Positions 35,365 to 46,552 of a stretch of DNA of 64,000 nucleotides are shown here, piece by piece. A program made the translations under genes and the position numbers. The DNA comes from Serendipita indica DSM 11827 (taxonomy: Eukaryota > Basidiomycota > Agaricomycetes > Sebacinales > Serendipitaceae): positions 1 to 64,000 of the forward strand of contig CAJVGD010000046.1 in the NCBI GenBank assembly GCA_910890315.1, written 5' to 3'. Position 1 is the first letter of the stretch. Each line of letters begins with the position of its first letter. Under the pieces are notes generated by a model, which worked only from the letters and a program-made list of their open reading frames with translations, was not told the origin of the DNA and ran no database searches.

Positions 35365-37130
35365 ATGAACACTCCCCCTCATCACCCGCAGATGCAGATG
35401 CAGATGCAGCAGCAGCCAATGGCCCTGCAGCCTCTTCTAAATAATAACAATGTGGTGGTGTTTGTTGCCGTGTCTGGACTGTGTGCATACACCGTCTACA
35501 CGAATGGCAACTTGCAGAGCTTTATCTATGCCGTCTGCGGTGCCTATGTCCTCCGGATGCTCATGCGCAATCCAGAGCTCCTTCGACAGCTTCAAGAACA
35601 TGTCAATACGCTCATCGGCGGTCGTCGTGTGCCCGTAGCGCGTTCCATTCCACCTCAGCATCCTTCGACTGTCCACGCGCCTCTGCAAGAGATGTATCCT
35701 CAACCCGTCCCTCCACAGCCTCGTTTGGATATGAACTTTGTGGATCATCACCAGCAGATGCTCAATGGCGGCTATCAGGCGCTCCCTCCCCGCCGTCCCT
35801 CTCAGTTTGACGAGCACGAACAGGGCCCTGTCACGCCCACACCATCGTACAATTCGGGTTACCAGCAGCCTCAGCATCTTCACCAACGCTCCCAGTCCCG
35901 CCCTCTTCCGACTGTCGTCGAAGACTATGCGTCTGTGCCGTCCAACGCCATGCCACCCAGAACGCATGCCCAGACGCCGAATCTGTACGCACAGATCAAT
36001 GCCGGTACGAATCCCGCCGAGCTTGCAAATCTCAGCCCTGCCGCCGCTGCCGCCGCGCGTGTAGCCGCTGCGGTCGCCGCGATGCGTCCAGACTCGCGCA
36101 TGTCCGATTTTGCACCTGCCATTAGCAACCCGTACGGATCTTACTCGCACTATGATGCTGGTACCATTAATGGCGAGCGCATCGCCGGAGCCGCCCAGCC
36201 ACTCCCGCCGTCGACCATGGTCCAAGAGGCAATCTCCCGTGCGGCTTCGACTCGTCCAGGAAGCTCGATGGCTACTTCTCGTTCGAGTCCTCCTCGCGCA
36301 AACACGATGCACACTCCCTCGCCCCTTCGTGCTCAGACCATGGCTTCCCCCGTCTCGTCTTCGTCGAATGGAGAATACGTCCCAAAGCGCAAGCATCGTA
36401 TGCCGACTATTTCTGCCCGCGTCGGTGAAGCTGGAGCTCCTGGAACTGGCATTGCACCGGCCCCCAACGCACCTTCGACCAACCCCCTCGTCATGCTCAC
36501 CCAGCAACAGAACAACGGAGTTTATCACAGCTCGACATTGAGCAGCGGAAGCAGCAACGGTAGTGGCAGTCATTATACTGATTCGCCGCTCGTGACCTCG
36601 CCTTCGCCTCTGCCAGCGTCGAGCAGGCAAACTGGTGGCAACAATGGGTACGAATCCGAGTCCGACTCTTCCCACGCCTCTTCCTCTGAGAACCATCGTC
36701 ACGAGCGTTCAGAGTCGCTCGGGCTCCCTACGTACGAGAAGCATGTCCGTACTGTCTCCTCTCACCCTCTCTTTTTCTTTCCATCTTGTTCCCGTACTCG
36801 TATACTGACACGTGTTTCTAGGCAACCACTATTGTCACTCTAGTCCCCAAGCGACCTGGCTACGTCCCGCAGATCCAAGCGACGCTCAAGGCCTCTCGAA
36901 CGGCCTGGCTTGCCCTCCCGGGAACAGTCTCGCACGAAGTCGGTCAGGACGAGTCTACTGGGGCCGTCGTGATCGTCGAGACGTACGAGTCTGCCACCGC
37001 AATGGACGAGTACGAAAAGAGCGCCGAGCGGGACGTCATACTCGGCAATCTCAAAAAGTTTGTCGACGAGGAAAAGACGACGGTTGTGCGTCTTCCCGGA
37101 AGCTCTGCTGCCACCAGGATTGTTCGATGA
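35365..37130 (+). CDS. Membrane-anchored Pro/Ser-rich protein with an ABM-like C-terminal module
   Basis: Two exons (35365-36744, 36822-37130; GTCCGT donor). The N-terminus is Met/Gln-rich (MQMQMQQQPMALQPLL), then a hydrophobic segment VVVFVAVSGLCAYTVYTNG that could be a membrane anchor, then an amphipathic AYVLRMLMRNPELLRQLQEH. A long disordered Pro/Ser/Ala-rich region follows. The second exon is ordered: ATTIVTLVPKRPGYVPQIQA, VSHEVGQDESTGAVVIVETY and YEKSAERDVILGNLKKFVD. It resembles a dimeric alpha-beta barrel of the antibiotic-biosynthesis-monooxygenase (ABM) type. The join uses the only donor phase that keeps this frame. I do not know a named family with this layout. The function is unknown. 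Confidence 0.65.
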
Positions 37131-38455
37131 TACTTCTTACCTCTACCACTATCTATTCCTAATCTGTCCTTTGTTCGACTACGGTCTTTACTCGCAACGA
37201 ACAACTGGATTCTATCCGGTACACGAAATCACGACTTCAACGACTCGCCTTGTATCCTTCTCCTCCTTGTCTCTCGACCGCATACGTCTCACAATTACAC
37301 TCTCCCCCCCGATGTAGTCCTTCAAACCACGCTGTAGTTGTAGATGCGCTCGCCAGTCGAGCACAGCGCTCGCAATCTCATTGGTTCTATCTTCATTGTG
37401 ACAACCTTGACTTTGAGTGATCCATGATCAACAGACGCAAGCCTCTCAGTACAAAGTTGGACCTGGGACGAACAAGGACGGGCGTATTTGGTGGGGTCAC
37501 TTCGATTCCTGTTTACTACCTACCCGCATATTTCCCCCATCATGATAGCGAGGGCATTCGAGGGAAAGGAGGGCAAATGGAAGCAAAGGATACTTCTGGT
37601 CTGCAAGAGTTAGGGACTGTTCATTGTCCAACTTGGGCCTGAGAAGTTGCGACGGTTTATTCCAACAGGCCATCTTATCTGTGAGTACTCTTTGTCCATT
37701 TTCCTTCTAATCACGAGTAGATTGGAAATAGCCCAAGCATGGGTAATTTGCCCGGTCGAGGACAAACATCAAACGCAACTTGGACCCTACCTCTTCCATC
37801 GATGCCCGCTCAACGTCTTATTCCAGCTCAGGAGAATGTACAAGCTTTTTTATATTCTCCTCATCATGGATAAGACAGAGATATGTCTTGTGCTCTGTAC
37901 TTGCCGCTGTCATCGTCCACGACGCCTCTTCGTCATGACGCCATGACTCACTCGTCCGTCTGTGTCGAGGTTGCTCATGACTGAGCCAGACGATGCTGCA
38001 CATTGGCAGTGGAGCCGCAATTGGAGTTTCGCTCTGCCATGACCGACGTCGTCGAATGGCTCGAGCGTCCTCGAGCCAAACGCAGCCGTGATTCCCTCAT
38101 TGTACATAAGTTGCACGGGTCTCCGTGGAACCTCTCCTTGCTGGTCTGGACTAGTAGCCAGCCACAGTATGCAAATAAAAGAGTCAAACATATGGTCGAC
38201 TTACTTGCTCGTTATACTGAGAATCTATTGTGAAAAGCCAGAGTTCATTTGCTATTTTCTGCACAAAAAAAGAATGCCTAGACGTGGGGCTGAAAAGATA
38301 CAGCTTTCGGTTCACCATGGCATTTTTTGAACTCGATGGGTTCAGATCGCTCGTGTCGCCAATGGTGGACATATTTTGCACGGGCCGTCTATTCATTCGA
38401 TTCTAGTATGACATTATTGTTCATTGAGCCAGTCTGTTTTCGACGATACAACTCG
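37131..38455. other. Gene-poor spacer
   Basis: About 1.3 kb with no ORF that joins into a convincing protein on either strand. The short ORFs here lack splice support and have no recognisable sequence. No obvious tandem repeat was seen. It marks the left border of the accessory block. Confidence 0.45.
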
Positions 38456-38874
38456 TCAGTCTGTCTCGTCGTCGCCTATGTCGTCTCGGAGAGCCCCTTT
38501 TTCTACCGCTTCGGCCCTTATCGTGGCCTGGAACGCTTCTTCGATGAGCCTCATCCTGGCATGGAGTTGCAGCGTCAGATGCGCCAGCTCGACGGCCCGC
38601 TGCAGATACCACGTGACGTCGAGATCCTCTCCGCATCTGTTGCTAATGGCGATGGACACTAGCTGGGCGAGCTGGATGTCCTGACGGAGAACCGCCACTG
38701 GGCTGAGCGCGCAAAAGTCTTGAATGAGCGAGGTCGACCGTGTGGACGTTATTTCCAACTTGGGGCTGAACGAACGAGCAGAAGAGTCGTATTTCCTCGA
38801 CGATGATGACTTGGAGGATTTCTTGAATGATCTTGTCCGCCTTGAAGTCGCGACGGAGGCGGCTGTCGACTAGG
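38456..38874 (-). CDS. Small hypothetical protein (start not determined)
   Basis: The frame is open from TCG at 38872 to the stop at 38456, about 138 residues. It follows a good AG acceptor (CCAATCCTAG), so the region may be the last exon of a gene whose 5' exon lies within 38881-39000. The first 40 residues are Ser/Lys/Arg-rich (RTRSFKKSSKSSSSRKYDSS). The rest is strongly helical: LRQDIQLAQLVSIAISNRCG, VTWYLQRAVELAHLTLQL, MRLIEEAFQATIRAEAVE. No homologue is recognised. A candidate upstream ATG (MLVPSSVLVFRAVFSSN) does not join in frame by the splice I can see. The helical C-terminus is the main reason to think it is real. Confidence 0.35.
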
Positions 38875-39479
38875 ATTGGTGCTCGTCAGTAAAAGTCAAA
38901 AGAAATTACAGTTGGACGGAGAGAAAGAGGGGGCGTATATATTCGACGAAAAGACGGCGCGGAAGACCAAGACGGACGATGGGACGAGCATAGGGCTAAA
39001 GGAGGGGTTCAGGCTCTTGCAAGGCTCCTCAAGCAGCAAGCTCACGAATTTGGTATTCACATCGAGTCACTGTTGCAGTCGGCGAGTATGGTGCAAAACT
39101 CTCCGTGTCAGTCCTGACCTTGCTCTGGTCGAACCAGCAGTCAAAGACACTAGATGCTTGTATAAGCAAAGTATCAGGGGATTAGAGTTGGCTTACTAGG
39201 TGTTTGAGTCGTTTATTCTTGCAAACAGCTCATCAAATCAAGCTCCCACTGCAGCCCTGTGGATGATGCCATGGTCACGGTACAGACTCCCTTCGCCGAT
39301 GTCCATTGGTGACGAGACCGGTTTTCTGCATAATTGCACTCAGAAAGGCACAGAGTTCGAAAGTCTTCTCTCCAGGCTGGTTAGGCATAATCACACAACC
39401 CGGTGCCACCTATGAGCGTTCTGTGTGAGGAGTCAGTCGAGTCAAGGTAGAGTAGCGTCGGGAAATCGAAAATGTGGTC
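38875..39479. other. Spacer left of the motif array
   Basis: About 600 bp. A plus-strand ORF at 38876-39199 overlaps the 5' side of the small minus-strand gene and does not look like a protein. A CACTAG string occurs at about 39148 but I cannot show that it is a transposon end. Nothing else is supported. Confidence 0.35.
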
Positions 39480-39840
39480 GTGGCCAAGTTCGAATGCCAC
39501 GAGCGGTCAGGTCATATGAGCAATGTAAGGACATGCCATGACTAGGTTATGACCGGTAATGGCTGACTAGCACAGTCGTCGGGACTGCTCATGGCGAGGC
39601 GTCAGTCGGCCATGACGCTGCCACGACAATAGATGTATTTGTCACAACAGGTCATAGCATAGTATTGGTTTCGTTATGACATGGTCACAACTTGTCGTGA
39701 CGTCCAGTGATATGCCGCGACGAGTTGTGATATTCAGTATGTACGCCATGATCGGTTGTGACACCTAATGACTTTGAAATGACAATTTATGGCGCTTAGT
39801 GACCATGTAATGACGGGTTATGACCTCTAGAGGGTATGCC
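39480..39840. repeat. Dense degenerate TGAC/GTCA motif array (possible transposon subterminal repeats)
   Basis: In about 350 bp I count 12 TGAC and 6 GTCA tetramers, against about 3 expected in total. They are usually embedded in RTTATGAC, CCATGAC, GTTGTGAC or GGTCATA-type words spaced 10-40 bp apart. Both orientations occur on the left, and only TGAC on the right. The array starts about 70 bp beyond the stop codon of the Plavaka-type transposase. Related CACTA-like elements carry short subterminal repeats in both orientations that bind transposase, so this may be that region. That link is inference. Confidence 0.6.
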
Positions 39841-39906
39841 ATGATGTCTCAGGACAGGAGAATAAACGGGAGGCCAAACGAGTGTATTAAGAGCGCTGAG
39901 TGATCT

Positions 39907-42408
39907 CTAGTAGCTCTCTATTCTATATTCTCGAAGTCTCAAGGACATGTCTGGATCCTGTAGGTCGTTTATGTAGCACATCTTGTTCTCCGGGGCCATT
40001 TGCTGAACAAACGCCGATCAAACAAAGGAAGAGACTCGAGCTATTTTGTATATATCCCCCATTGTGGCGTGGTAGAACCCAGTGTGGCGATGACGACGAT
40101 GAATTTGCAAGGGTCTGACAATAGCCAGCGGATAATGCATGTTGTCGACAATGACAGTGAAAAGACCAACTACTTGAACGCAAGAAAGCACGTTTGCGTA
40201 CTTGTTAATTAGGCCAAAATCATATCTGGCGCCTTTCTTGCGCCAGTCAGAGTTGCTTCGCAGAATGTCGGTTTCGAGCTGCTTCGTCAGCATGGAGACA
40301 TACTTGATCCTCACAAGTTTCGACATTTTGCCCTATATTTCATGAGTATGTTGACGGCAAATTGATTGACTGGTCATACCTCGAGGCCCGCAACGTCAGG
40401 AAGATGGTCTTGACGAGGAACTCTGACTCCATGAACTTGAAGCGAAGGGATTCCAAGATAGATGTATTGACTCAGCTCCTGCTGGAGCTGTGTATACAGT
40501 ACATGCCACTCGACGGGTTGGAGTAGCGTTGAGAGGACGCGAAGCTGGCTGGCCAAGTTCTCAAGGCGACCAGTAGAACCAAGGCGAAAATTGGACACCT
40601 CGTTGGTTTCATTTGATTCGTCATCAGATTCGTCCCTTGCTTGTTCTTCGACTCTCTCACGAATCTTGACAAGTGCCTCCCTTCGGAGAACACGATCCAG
40701 TAGCTAGATTAATTATATATCAGATGCAAATTCTCAAATATGTGATCACATACCTGTTGCTGAAAAGAATCTGTTTGGTGGTTCGTGTTCTTATAATCCC
40801 CCTTTGAGATCCGGTGACATGCTTCACCAGTTTCAGTGTCGGTTACAGAGCTTGGCCCTTTTTCAATAATCGACGGAATTGCATGGCTGAATACCATGTG
40901 GTGCTTGGGTCGGCGTAAACTGACTTTCCAATTGATAGCCAGTGGCTAAATCTATGATGAATCGGAGTCGGTCTGAAGGTAATCTCTCACCTTCTCTCGT
41001 TCTGCGGCACTTTCCAGCACCTCTCTGAGTAGCTCCAATGTGGTCGAGGTGTGGATAGGAAAGTGAAGTATAAGCGAACGTTCGCCAAGTGTTCGGAATA
41101 GTTGGAGAATCTCGATTCGGTTTTCAATATCTCGAGGTAAAATCATGTCTAGGATGGGAACAATTAACTGATGGGCACATAGTTAAGTATCAGGGTTGGC
41201 GTCTCAATGTGGTACATACCTTCGAGATAGCACGGTGATCTGATCCAGATCGCCATTGTAGTGAGGTTATGCCTTGAGCAAAGTGTATCAAGTCAGGGTA
41301 TTGAGGTGTTTTTTGGAATCTGCTACATTGAGCATAATAGCCAAAGAATTCCGGAAACTCACTGATAATTAAGAGCCGCCTTGAGTTTATCAGTGAGCTG
41401 GTTGAGTAGCTCTGGCAGCCATGTTCGTCCATATTCGCCTTGGCTCTCCCAGTGAAGGGTGTCAAGCCCAAAAGTTCTGCATCCCGGAAAGAAGGTATTT
41501 ATGGCTGGAGCAAAACCACTCTGTCGATTATTTAACACAGAGGCTTGTGTAGATCATGAGCTGCTCACCTCGACCGCTCGAATACCATATGATTTTGTCG
41601 ACGGCATGTCTGGGTCAAAGGAACTTGATGTTCCCACCTCATTCCTAATTGCCTTGACTTCACTCGCATGATCGCGAGGTGGACAGACAATGGTAGTTTG
41701 GGTGAACTCGTTGGTAGGCGTTGTCCCCATGGGACATGCTGCCGCACCATCAGAGATTATGCTTGCCATGCGACACCTGTAAATATATTTAGAGAGATAT
41801 AGAGTCAGCGCCATGAAGGCTCACAGCTCGGGGTAATCTCCAAGCCGGAGACCAATAATTGGCACCAGCTGCAGGTGGCTGCCATTACTAGTCCTAAAAA
41901 CTCCTCCAAAACGTGAGAGGTCGGAAATTGGTTGCAGGATTACTCGAAAGCACTCGTGGAATACAAGATTCCGAAGATGAGCAATATCAGCTGCTCGAAC
42001 GCCCTGGTTCGAGTGAACCTAGGTCAAGTCAATAATGCGTTTTATTCTGTTACAAGACGAACCTTGGGCAAGTATCCAAGTAATTTAGCGGAACCTGGAC
42101 CAAATGAGCGACGCATACTGGTCGGTATGTTGGCAATCCAGAAATACACTGGCCATAAAGTGCTGGATCCAAAGTTTGTAAGCTGAGTTTCGTCCATGTA
42201 GAGTGAAATAATGAGTGGGTGAGCTGAGCTGCCAAGTTTTTGCTGCAACTGCAGTCTAGAGAAGCCGAATATTGTTAGATGTTAGACTGAAGTTGTAGTA
42301 TCTTGACTTCAAGTCAACTTACTTGGATTTCCCAGAAATCGTCGCCGTGCACATAGTCCTCCCAGAACCTTTCGCTACCTTCATCATCAGAGCGTACATA
42401 GTGTTAAG
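39907..42408 (-). mobile_element. Plavaka/KDZ-type DNA transposon, 5'-truncated transposase
   Basis: A transposase fragment of the Plavaka (Kyakuja-Dileera-Zisupton) group. It starts without an ATG at about 42408 (ERFWEDYVHGDDFWEIQ) and continues through eight or so clean short introns. Landmarks are PLIISLYMDETQLTNFG, YFWIANIPTSMRRSFGPG, LGYLPK, LVPIIGLRLGDYPEL, KSYGIRAVE, YPDLIHFAQGITSLQWRSGS, HHMVFSHAIPSIIEKGPSSV and MHYPLAIVRPLQIHRRHRH. The C-terminal end is CYINDLQDPDMSLRL, with TAG at 39907. All introns read through in frame except for one internal TGA at 40018-40020, which looks like CGA changed to TGA (FV-stop-SAFVQQ against the family I-V-R-G-A pattern). The N-terminal part of the transposase is missing where the neighbouring NLR gene begins. 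Near-intact frames suggest a fairly young but non-autonomous copy. No terminal inverted repeat could be paired. Confidence 0.75.
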
Positions 42409-42462
42409 TTTTGTGAAGCCAACCGATCTGGTAATTGATTTCCACCACCACTGACCATCGAG

Positions 42463-44508
42463 ATGAAGGGGCTATTCAGGCGAAAGGGGAGCCAAGGTGC
42501 TTCTCATCTGCACGATTCGTCACCAAGTACTCGGTCCAGTCTTCTCGAACCGTCGACAGTGGGTGGCGAGCCCTCGACGGACGTTGACGGGGAAAGTCCG
42601 AGTCTGATTACATCTAATATTGACACGGAGATACTTCCAAACTCTGTCGATACATACCACGCCATCACTGAGTGGCTCGAACATGGATCTACACCAGTTC
42701 CTGACATATCGGAAGCAACACCAGATCTTGTACCCCTCAAGTCTGCCTCTTCATCTTTGATTTGTGCGATAGAAATCTTGATGGTACCTATGAACCCAAT
42801 GGCTGCTTATTTGACGATTGCTTTCAGGATGTTCACAATGACGACGTTGCCTGGAATGAAATGTGCAACGATATACATTCTCATGCGAAGCAAATTCAGA
42901 GCAACTTTGAGAGATTAGATAAGAAAGGTGTAACCAACCCTGGCGACATTAGGCTCATACGTGCTATGGACGAGTATCTTGGGTAAGATTTAACGGGAAC
43001 ACCAGAAATTGATGCTTAATATAAACTAAGCGTTCTCAATACTATTGGAAAAGCGGCGCAAATAGGAATGAGAGAGGCTAGAGATCGCTCAGGAGTCAGC
43101 GCCTCACGGTTTGGGACGACCAAAATCGACAACGAACACATAAAGCACTTAATACAAGCGGAAAGAGAATCATATCAGATATATCAGGTTCGAACACGCT
43201 AATCATCAGGTTTCGCTCATGCCCACCAGGTCGCCGTCGATCAACTTCTCCTAAACCGTGTCACGCAGGTTGATGTGCTCGTAGAAGAGCTAAGAGAAGA
43301 TGTACAAGCGACGAATGCTCTCGGTACCAATGGTACGTCTGGTCATTTGACTTCTCCCATCACTCATTTCGTGCAGACGGAATCCCTGATTTCACACTTC
43401 GCCTCTCGTACGGAACCGACCTCGAGATCTGCGAGCCTGGAGCGTGCGTTGAAATCTTGACGAGAATCCGCGACTGGGCAGGCGACACGAACCGCTCGCA
43501 GCAAATCTTCTGGTTGAATGATGCTGCGGGCACGGGGAAGTCGACAGTAGCCACGACGATAGCCAGAGAGTGGCAAGATCAGGGTCGGCTTGGTGGACGA
43601 TTCTTCTTCAATCCCAAGGTCGCATTGGACCAAGATATTCGTCACTTCTGCCGTATGGTGGCATACGATATAGTATCCAACCATCCACAACTTGCTACAT
43701 CCATCAACTCGATTCTGATCGCAAGCCTAGAAGATACGATGGACTTCGCCATGCAGTTCATCCGACTCATTCTGGATCCACTTCGAAGCCTGAGCGCCAC
43801 GACGGGGATATTCCTCGTCATCGATGCTCTGGACAATTGCGAATTCAAATCGATACAACGACTGCTCAATGTCATAATCAAAGAGCTCCCGAACGCACCA
43901 AGGATCAGGCTCCTGCTCACTAGCCGACCAATGCCAGGCATCAGCGATCGCCTCAGCGACCCCGGGTATATCAAATGAGTCCCAAAGTCATGGTACTTCA
44001 CAACCGCATACCAAGAGTACATCGCATGGCCTTTTCACCCGACTCACGCAATTTTGCGATGCTTCGGACCACCTCTGGCGGGCCGCTCGTTCAAGCATGG
44101 GATCTCAGTAGTTCCGGAGGGAAGCTAGTGGGAGAGGCAGAAAGCGACGACGAAGGATTAATGATGACAAACTATAATCTCGGATTCTTGGCGGACGGAA
44201 ACCTGATTGCGCACGGGTCGACCATCTGGGAGCTGCACTCAAACGGCCTCAAAAGATTCCAGAGCTCGAAAATACCAGAGTCTCTCCGAACCTATCCTCA
44301 CTCTTTTCTTACCTACGTAGACGGGTGGGTCCACTCTGCATTTCCACCAGGACCAATCGTACCAATTCCAACCCATCTAAGACTACTCTTCACCACGGGT
44401 GCCTTTTACGAAAGTCAACTGTGCTCTGCAAGTGGCAATACCATACTCGGGTGGACCAAGATGTTTGAGCCTCTCATATTTGATTTCTCGGCCTTTGTGG
44501 CGTGTTGA
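42463..44508 (+). pseudogene. NACHT-WD40 NLR gene lacking its central part
   Basis: A fungal NOD-like receptor of the kind used in non-self recognition. It starts MKGLFRRKGSQGASHLHDSS. Helical N-terminal segments follow (AWNEMCNDIHSHAKQIQSNF, then KIDNEHIKHLIQAERESY, VDVLVEELREDVQ). The NACHT domain has Walker A NDAAGTGKSTVATTIA, Walker B GIFLVIDALDN, and a sensor-like RIRLLLTSRP. Right after SDRLSDPGYIK the frame stops (43976-43978). An overlapping frame starts directly with what looks like the last WD40 part: VHRMAFSPDSRNFAML, VQAWDLSSSGG, ending at 44508. Family members normally have several hundred residues of helices plus many WD40 blades between these points. So the middle appears deleted and the gene is probably dead or a NACHT-only remnant. 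The exon join near 42740-42780 is also unresolved. Confidence 0.7.
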
Positions 44509-44646
44509 TATTAGTAAAGTGACAATAGTATGTTAATTACCGTGATTACTACGTATCAATACTGTTTACAGTTCGAATACTTAGAGCAATAAATGTGGCC
44601 GCTATGTCTAGTCGTCATAAATGGAACCCAATGCCGCCACCGAGAG

Positions 44647-46319
44647 GCTAAACCCTTCCATCTGCCTTTTCGGCCGCCTCTACCTGTCTCTCCAACTCGG
44701 GCGTCAACTGTGCAGTGGTACCAGCACCAAAATCGATTCTCTGTTGTCTCTCTCTAATCTCCTCGTCATGCTCGTTTGGCAACTGTGCACTCTTCTCCGC
44801 TTGAATCTCCTTCTTGCGCATGACCCAAACAAGGAGCGGGACCGTAATCAGTGATAGTACCGTCCAGGCTATGAGTACGCCAAAGTTGCGGCCTAGGTGG
44901 TTCTTCGTGTCAAAGATAATGGTGCGAACTGCCTGGCCGAGATTGTAAACCGGGAAACCAAGTCCATACTTATAAAACTGGTGGAAACAGATGTGCGTTA
45001 GAAAATCAAACTAGACAGAATCGAGGAAGCACGTACCCATGGCTGGAGTTCATTTGGCAAAACGGAGACAGAGACATTGACGACAATGAATGGGATGAGG
45101 AAGAATGCGACGAATCGTTGAGTAAGAATCGTGAGCGCAAACTCGGTGGCAAGTCCCAACGCCAGCATCCCGACGTAGATCAACACCCAAAACAGGAAGA
45201 ATCCCCCTGCGTATGAATATTTCGCGCCGAATGGTAGCTTGAAAGGAAGCGAGATCATGGCGTATATGAGCGAGATTGGAAGATAGAGGATTATGGGCAT
45301 GATCAGCCGGAGCTTGATGAGCGACGTTGTTGTGAGATATGGGGCTATGACTTCGCGTGCTCCCGCACCGCTCATCGTGCAGAAGAAGGCTAGAATTATG
45401 GTGTAAATGAATCCAACCAAAGTGACCGCCGTCGCGACCTGTGCTGTATACGGTCGGAGGTTAAAGAGCGTGTAGTATGTGGGGGTACTGAGAGTCTGAG
45501 GTGCACGTGCAACCAGACCAAGCGCAGTCTGATTTGATGTAATGCTCCCAAGATATTGCGCTGTGCTTTGGGCATTGTACTGGAAGAGGATGCGGGTGAG
45601 AAGTTGTTGGGTGATTGGAAGGTAGATTCCCGATGCGACTTCATTGCGTGCTTGCGAATAATACACTGAAACCGCAGATGTTGGGTCATACGAAGAATCG
45701 CCTGTCGCACGGGCGGCAGCCAACTTGTCGGTCGCTCCCTGGTTGACTAAAAGGCCGTTAGCATTGCTCTCTAAGTGGCATATTGAGATAAGAGATGGAA
45801 TATATACGCACTAACGACAGCAACCCAGGCACGCTCATCGAGAATACCGTTCGCCACGTCCTCGTTAGTGGCAAACATACTGGCGTCTAAAGCCTGCCAT
45901 CCCAGATGCTGTTTGGGTTGTCCAGGCGCGGTAGTGTTCATAATTGCTCCCGAGAGCGTATGACCAAGCGTCGAATTATCGCGATCAATGACCCATGCGC
46001 GCAGGTTCCCGGTCAACACGGGAGCCTTCCATAGGGAACCCCAGTAGACTGGCAGGCAGGCCCATACGACAAGAATGAGCATAACAATGGACATGATCGT
46101 TATCTTAAAGTACAGCGCGCGTAGGTGCGCAATGGCCGGATCCCAAACTATAAGTTAGGTCAATGCGTGCTACACGGACATTCACATTTTTATACATACA
46201 ACTATGGGAGAAGCGCTGTGGTTTCGTTGCTCCATCTGCGATTTTGCCTCCTCAACTTTGGTGTTTGCAGTTGGAAACTCCTTTGATGGTTTTCGTGTCG
46301 GTGTTTCTGATTCAGACAT
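44647..46319 (-). CDS. SNG1-like (DUF3533) membrane protein
   Basis: A polytopic membrane protein of the family of yeast Sng1, linked to nitrosoguanidine resistance and membrane lipid asymmetry. It starts MSESETPTRKPSKEFPTANT with a cytosolic N-terminus, then TIMSIVMLILVVWACLPVYWGSLW, the first helix. A large lumenal/extracellular domain follows (WVIDRDNSTLGHTLSGAIMN, NEDVANGILDERAWVAVV, ASGIYLPITQQLL). Helices are TLVGFIYTIILAFFC, LIMPIILYLPISLIYAMISL, GGFFLFWVLIYVGMLAL and FVAFFLIPFIVVNVSVSVLP. The last is FGVLIAWTVLSLITVPLLVW, then a charged tail ending KADGRV. The long loop after helix 1 and five to six C-terminal helices fit the DUF3533/ABC-2-like fold. About 500 residues in four exons. 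Confidence 0.85.
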
Positions 46320-46552
46320 TGCGAATGGGTAGATGGGGTCCAAGTGATGAAGGGTGTCAGAATCCACTGCGGCCCTATATATATCCCATTCCTCAGGGTG
46401 ACCTCCGACAAGTCGGATGTAAGCTCTCCGCCTCGTTCGGATCGCGCGCTGGTGATCGGATAGCATCAGCCGCCGAAATCCAACAACTCGGAGGTTATCA
46501 CTGAATATACCGGCTGCCATCTCGCCGCCGGCAGGTCCTTCAGGCTCACTGA

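Noticed and set aside
35437-36702. 421-residue open frame on the minus strand
   Set aside because: It is the antisense of the Pro/Ser/Ala-rich exon of the 35.4-37.1 kb gene. Its Arg/His-rich composition is what the opposite strand of such codons gives.
38876-39199. 107-residue plus-strand open frame
   Set aside because: Unstructured sequence overlapping the putative 5' side of the small minus-strand gene, with no splice or family support.
39485-39510. GTTCGAAT string resembling a tRNA B box
   Set aside because: No A box, no acceptor stem pairing and no anticodon arm could be fitted; it lies in the TGAC array.
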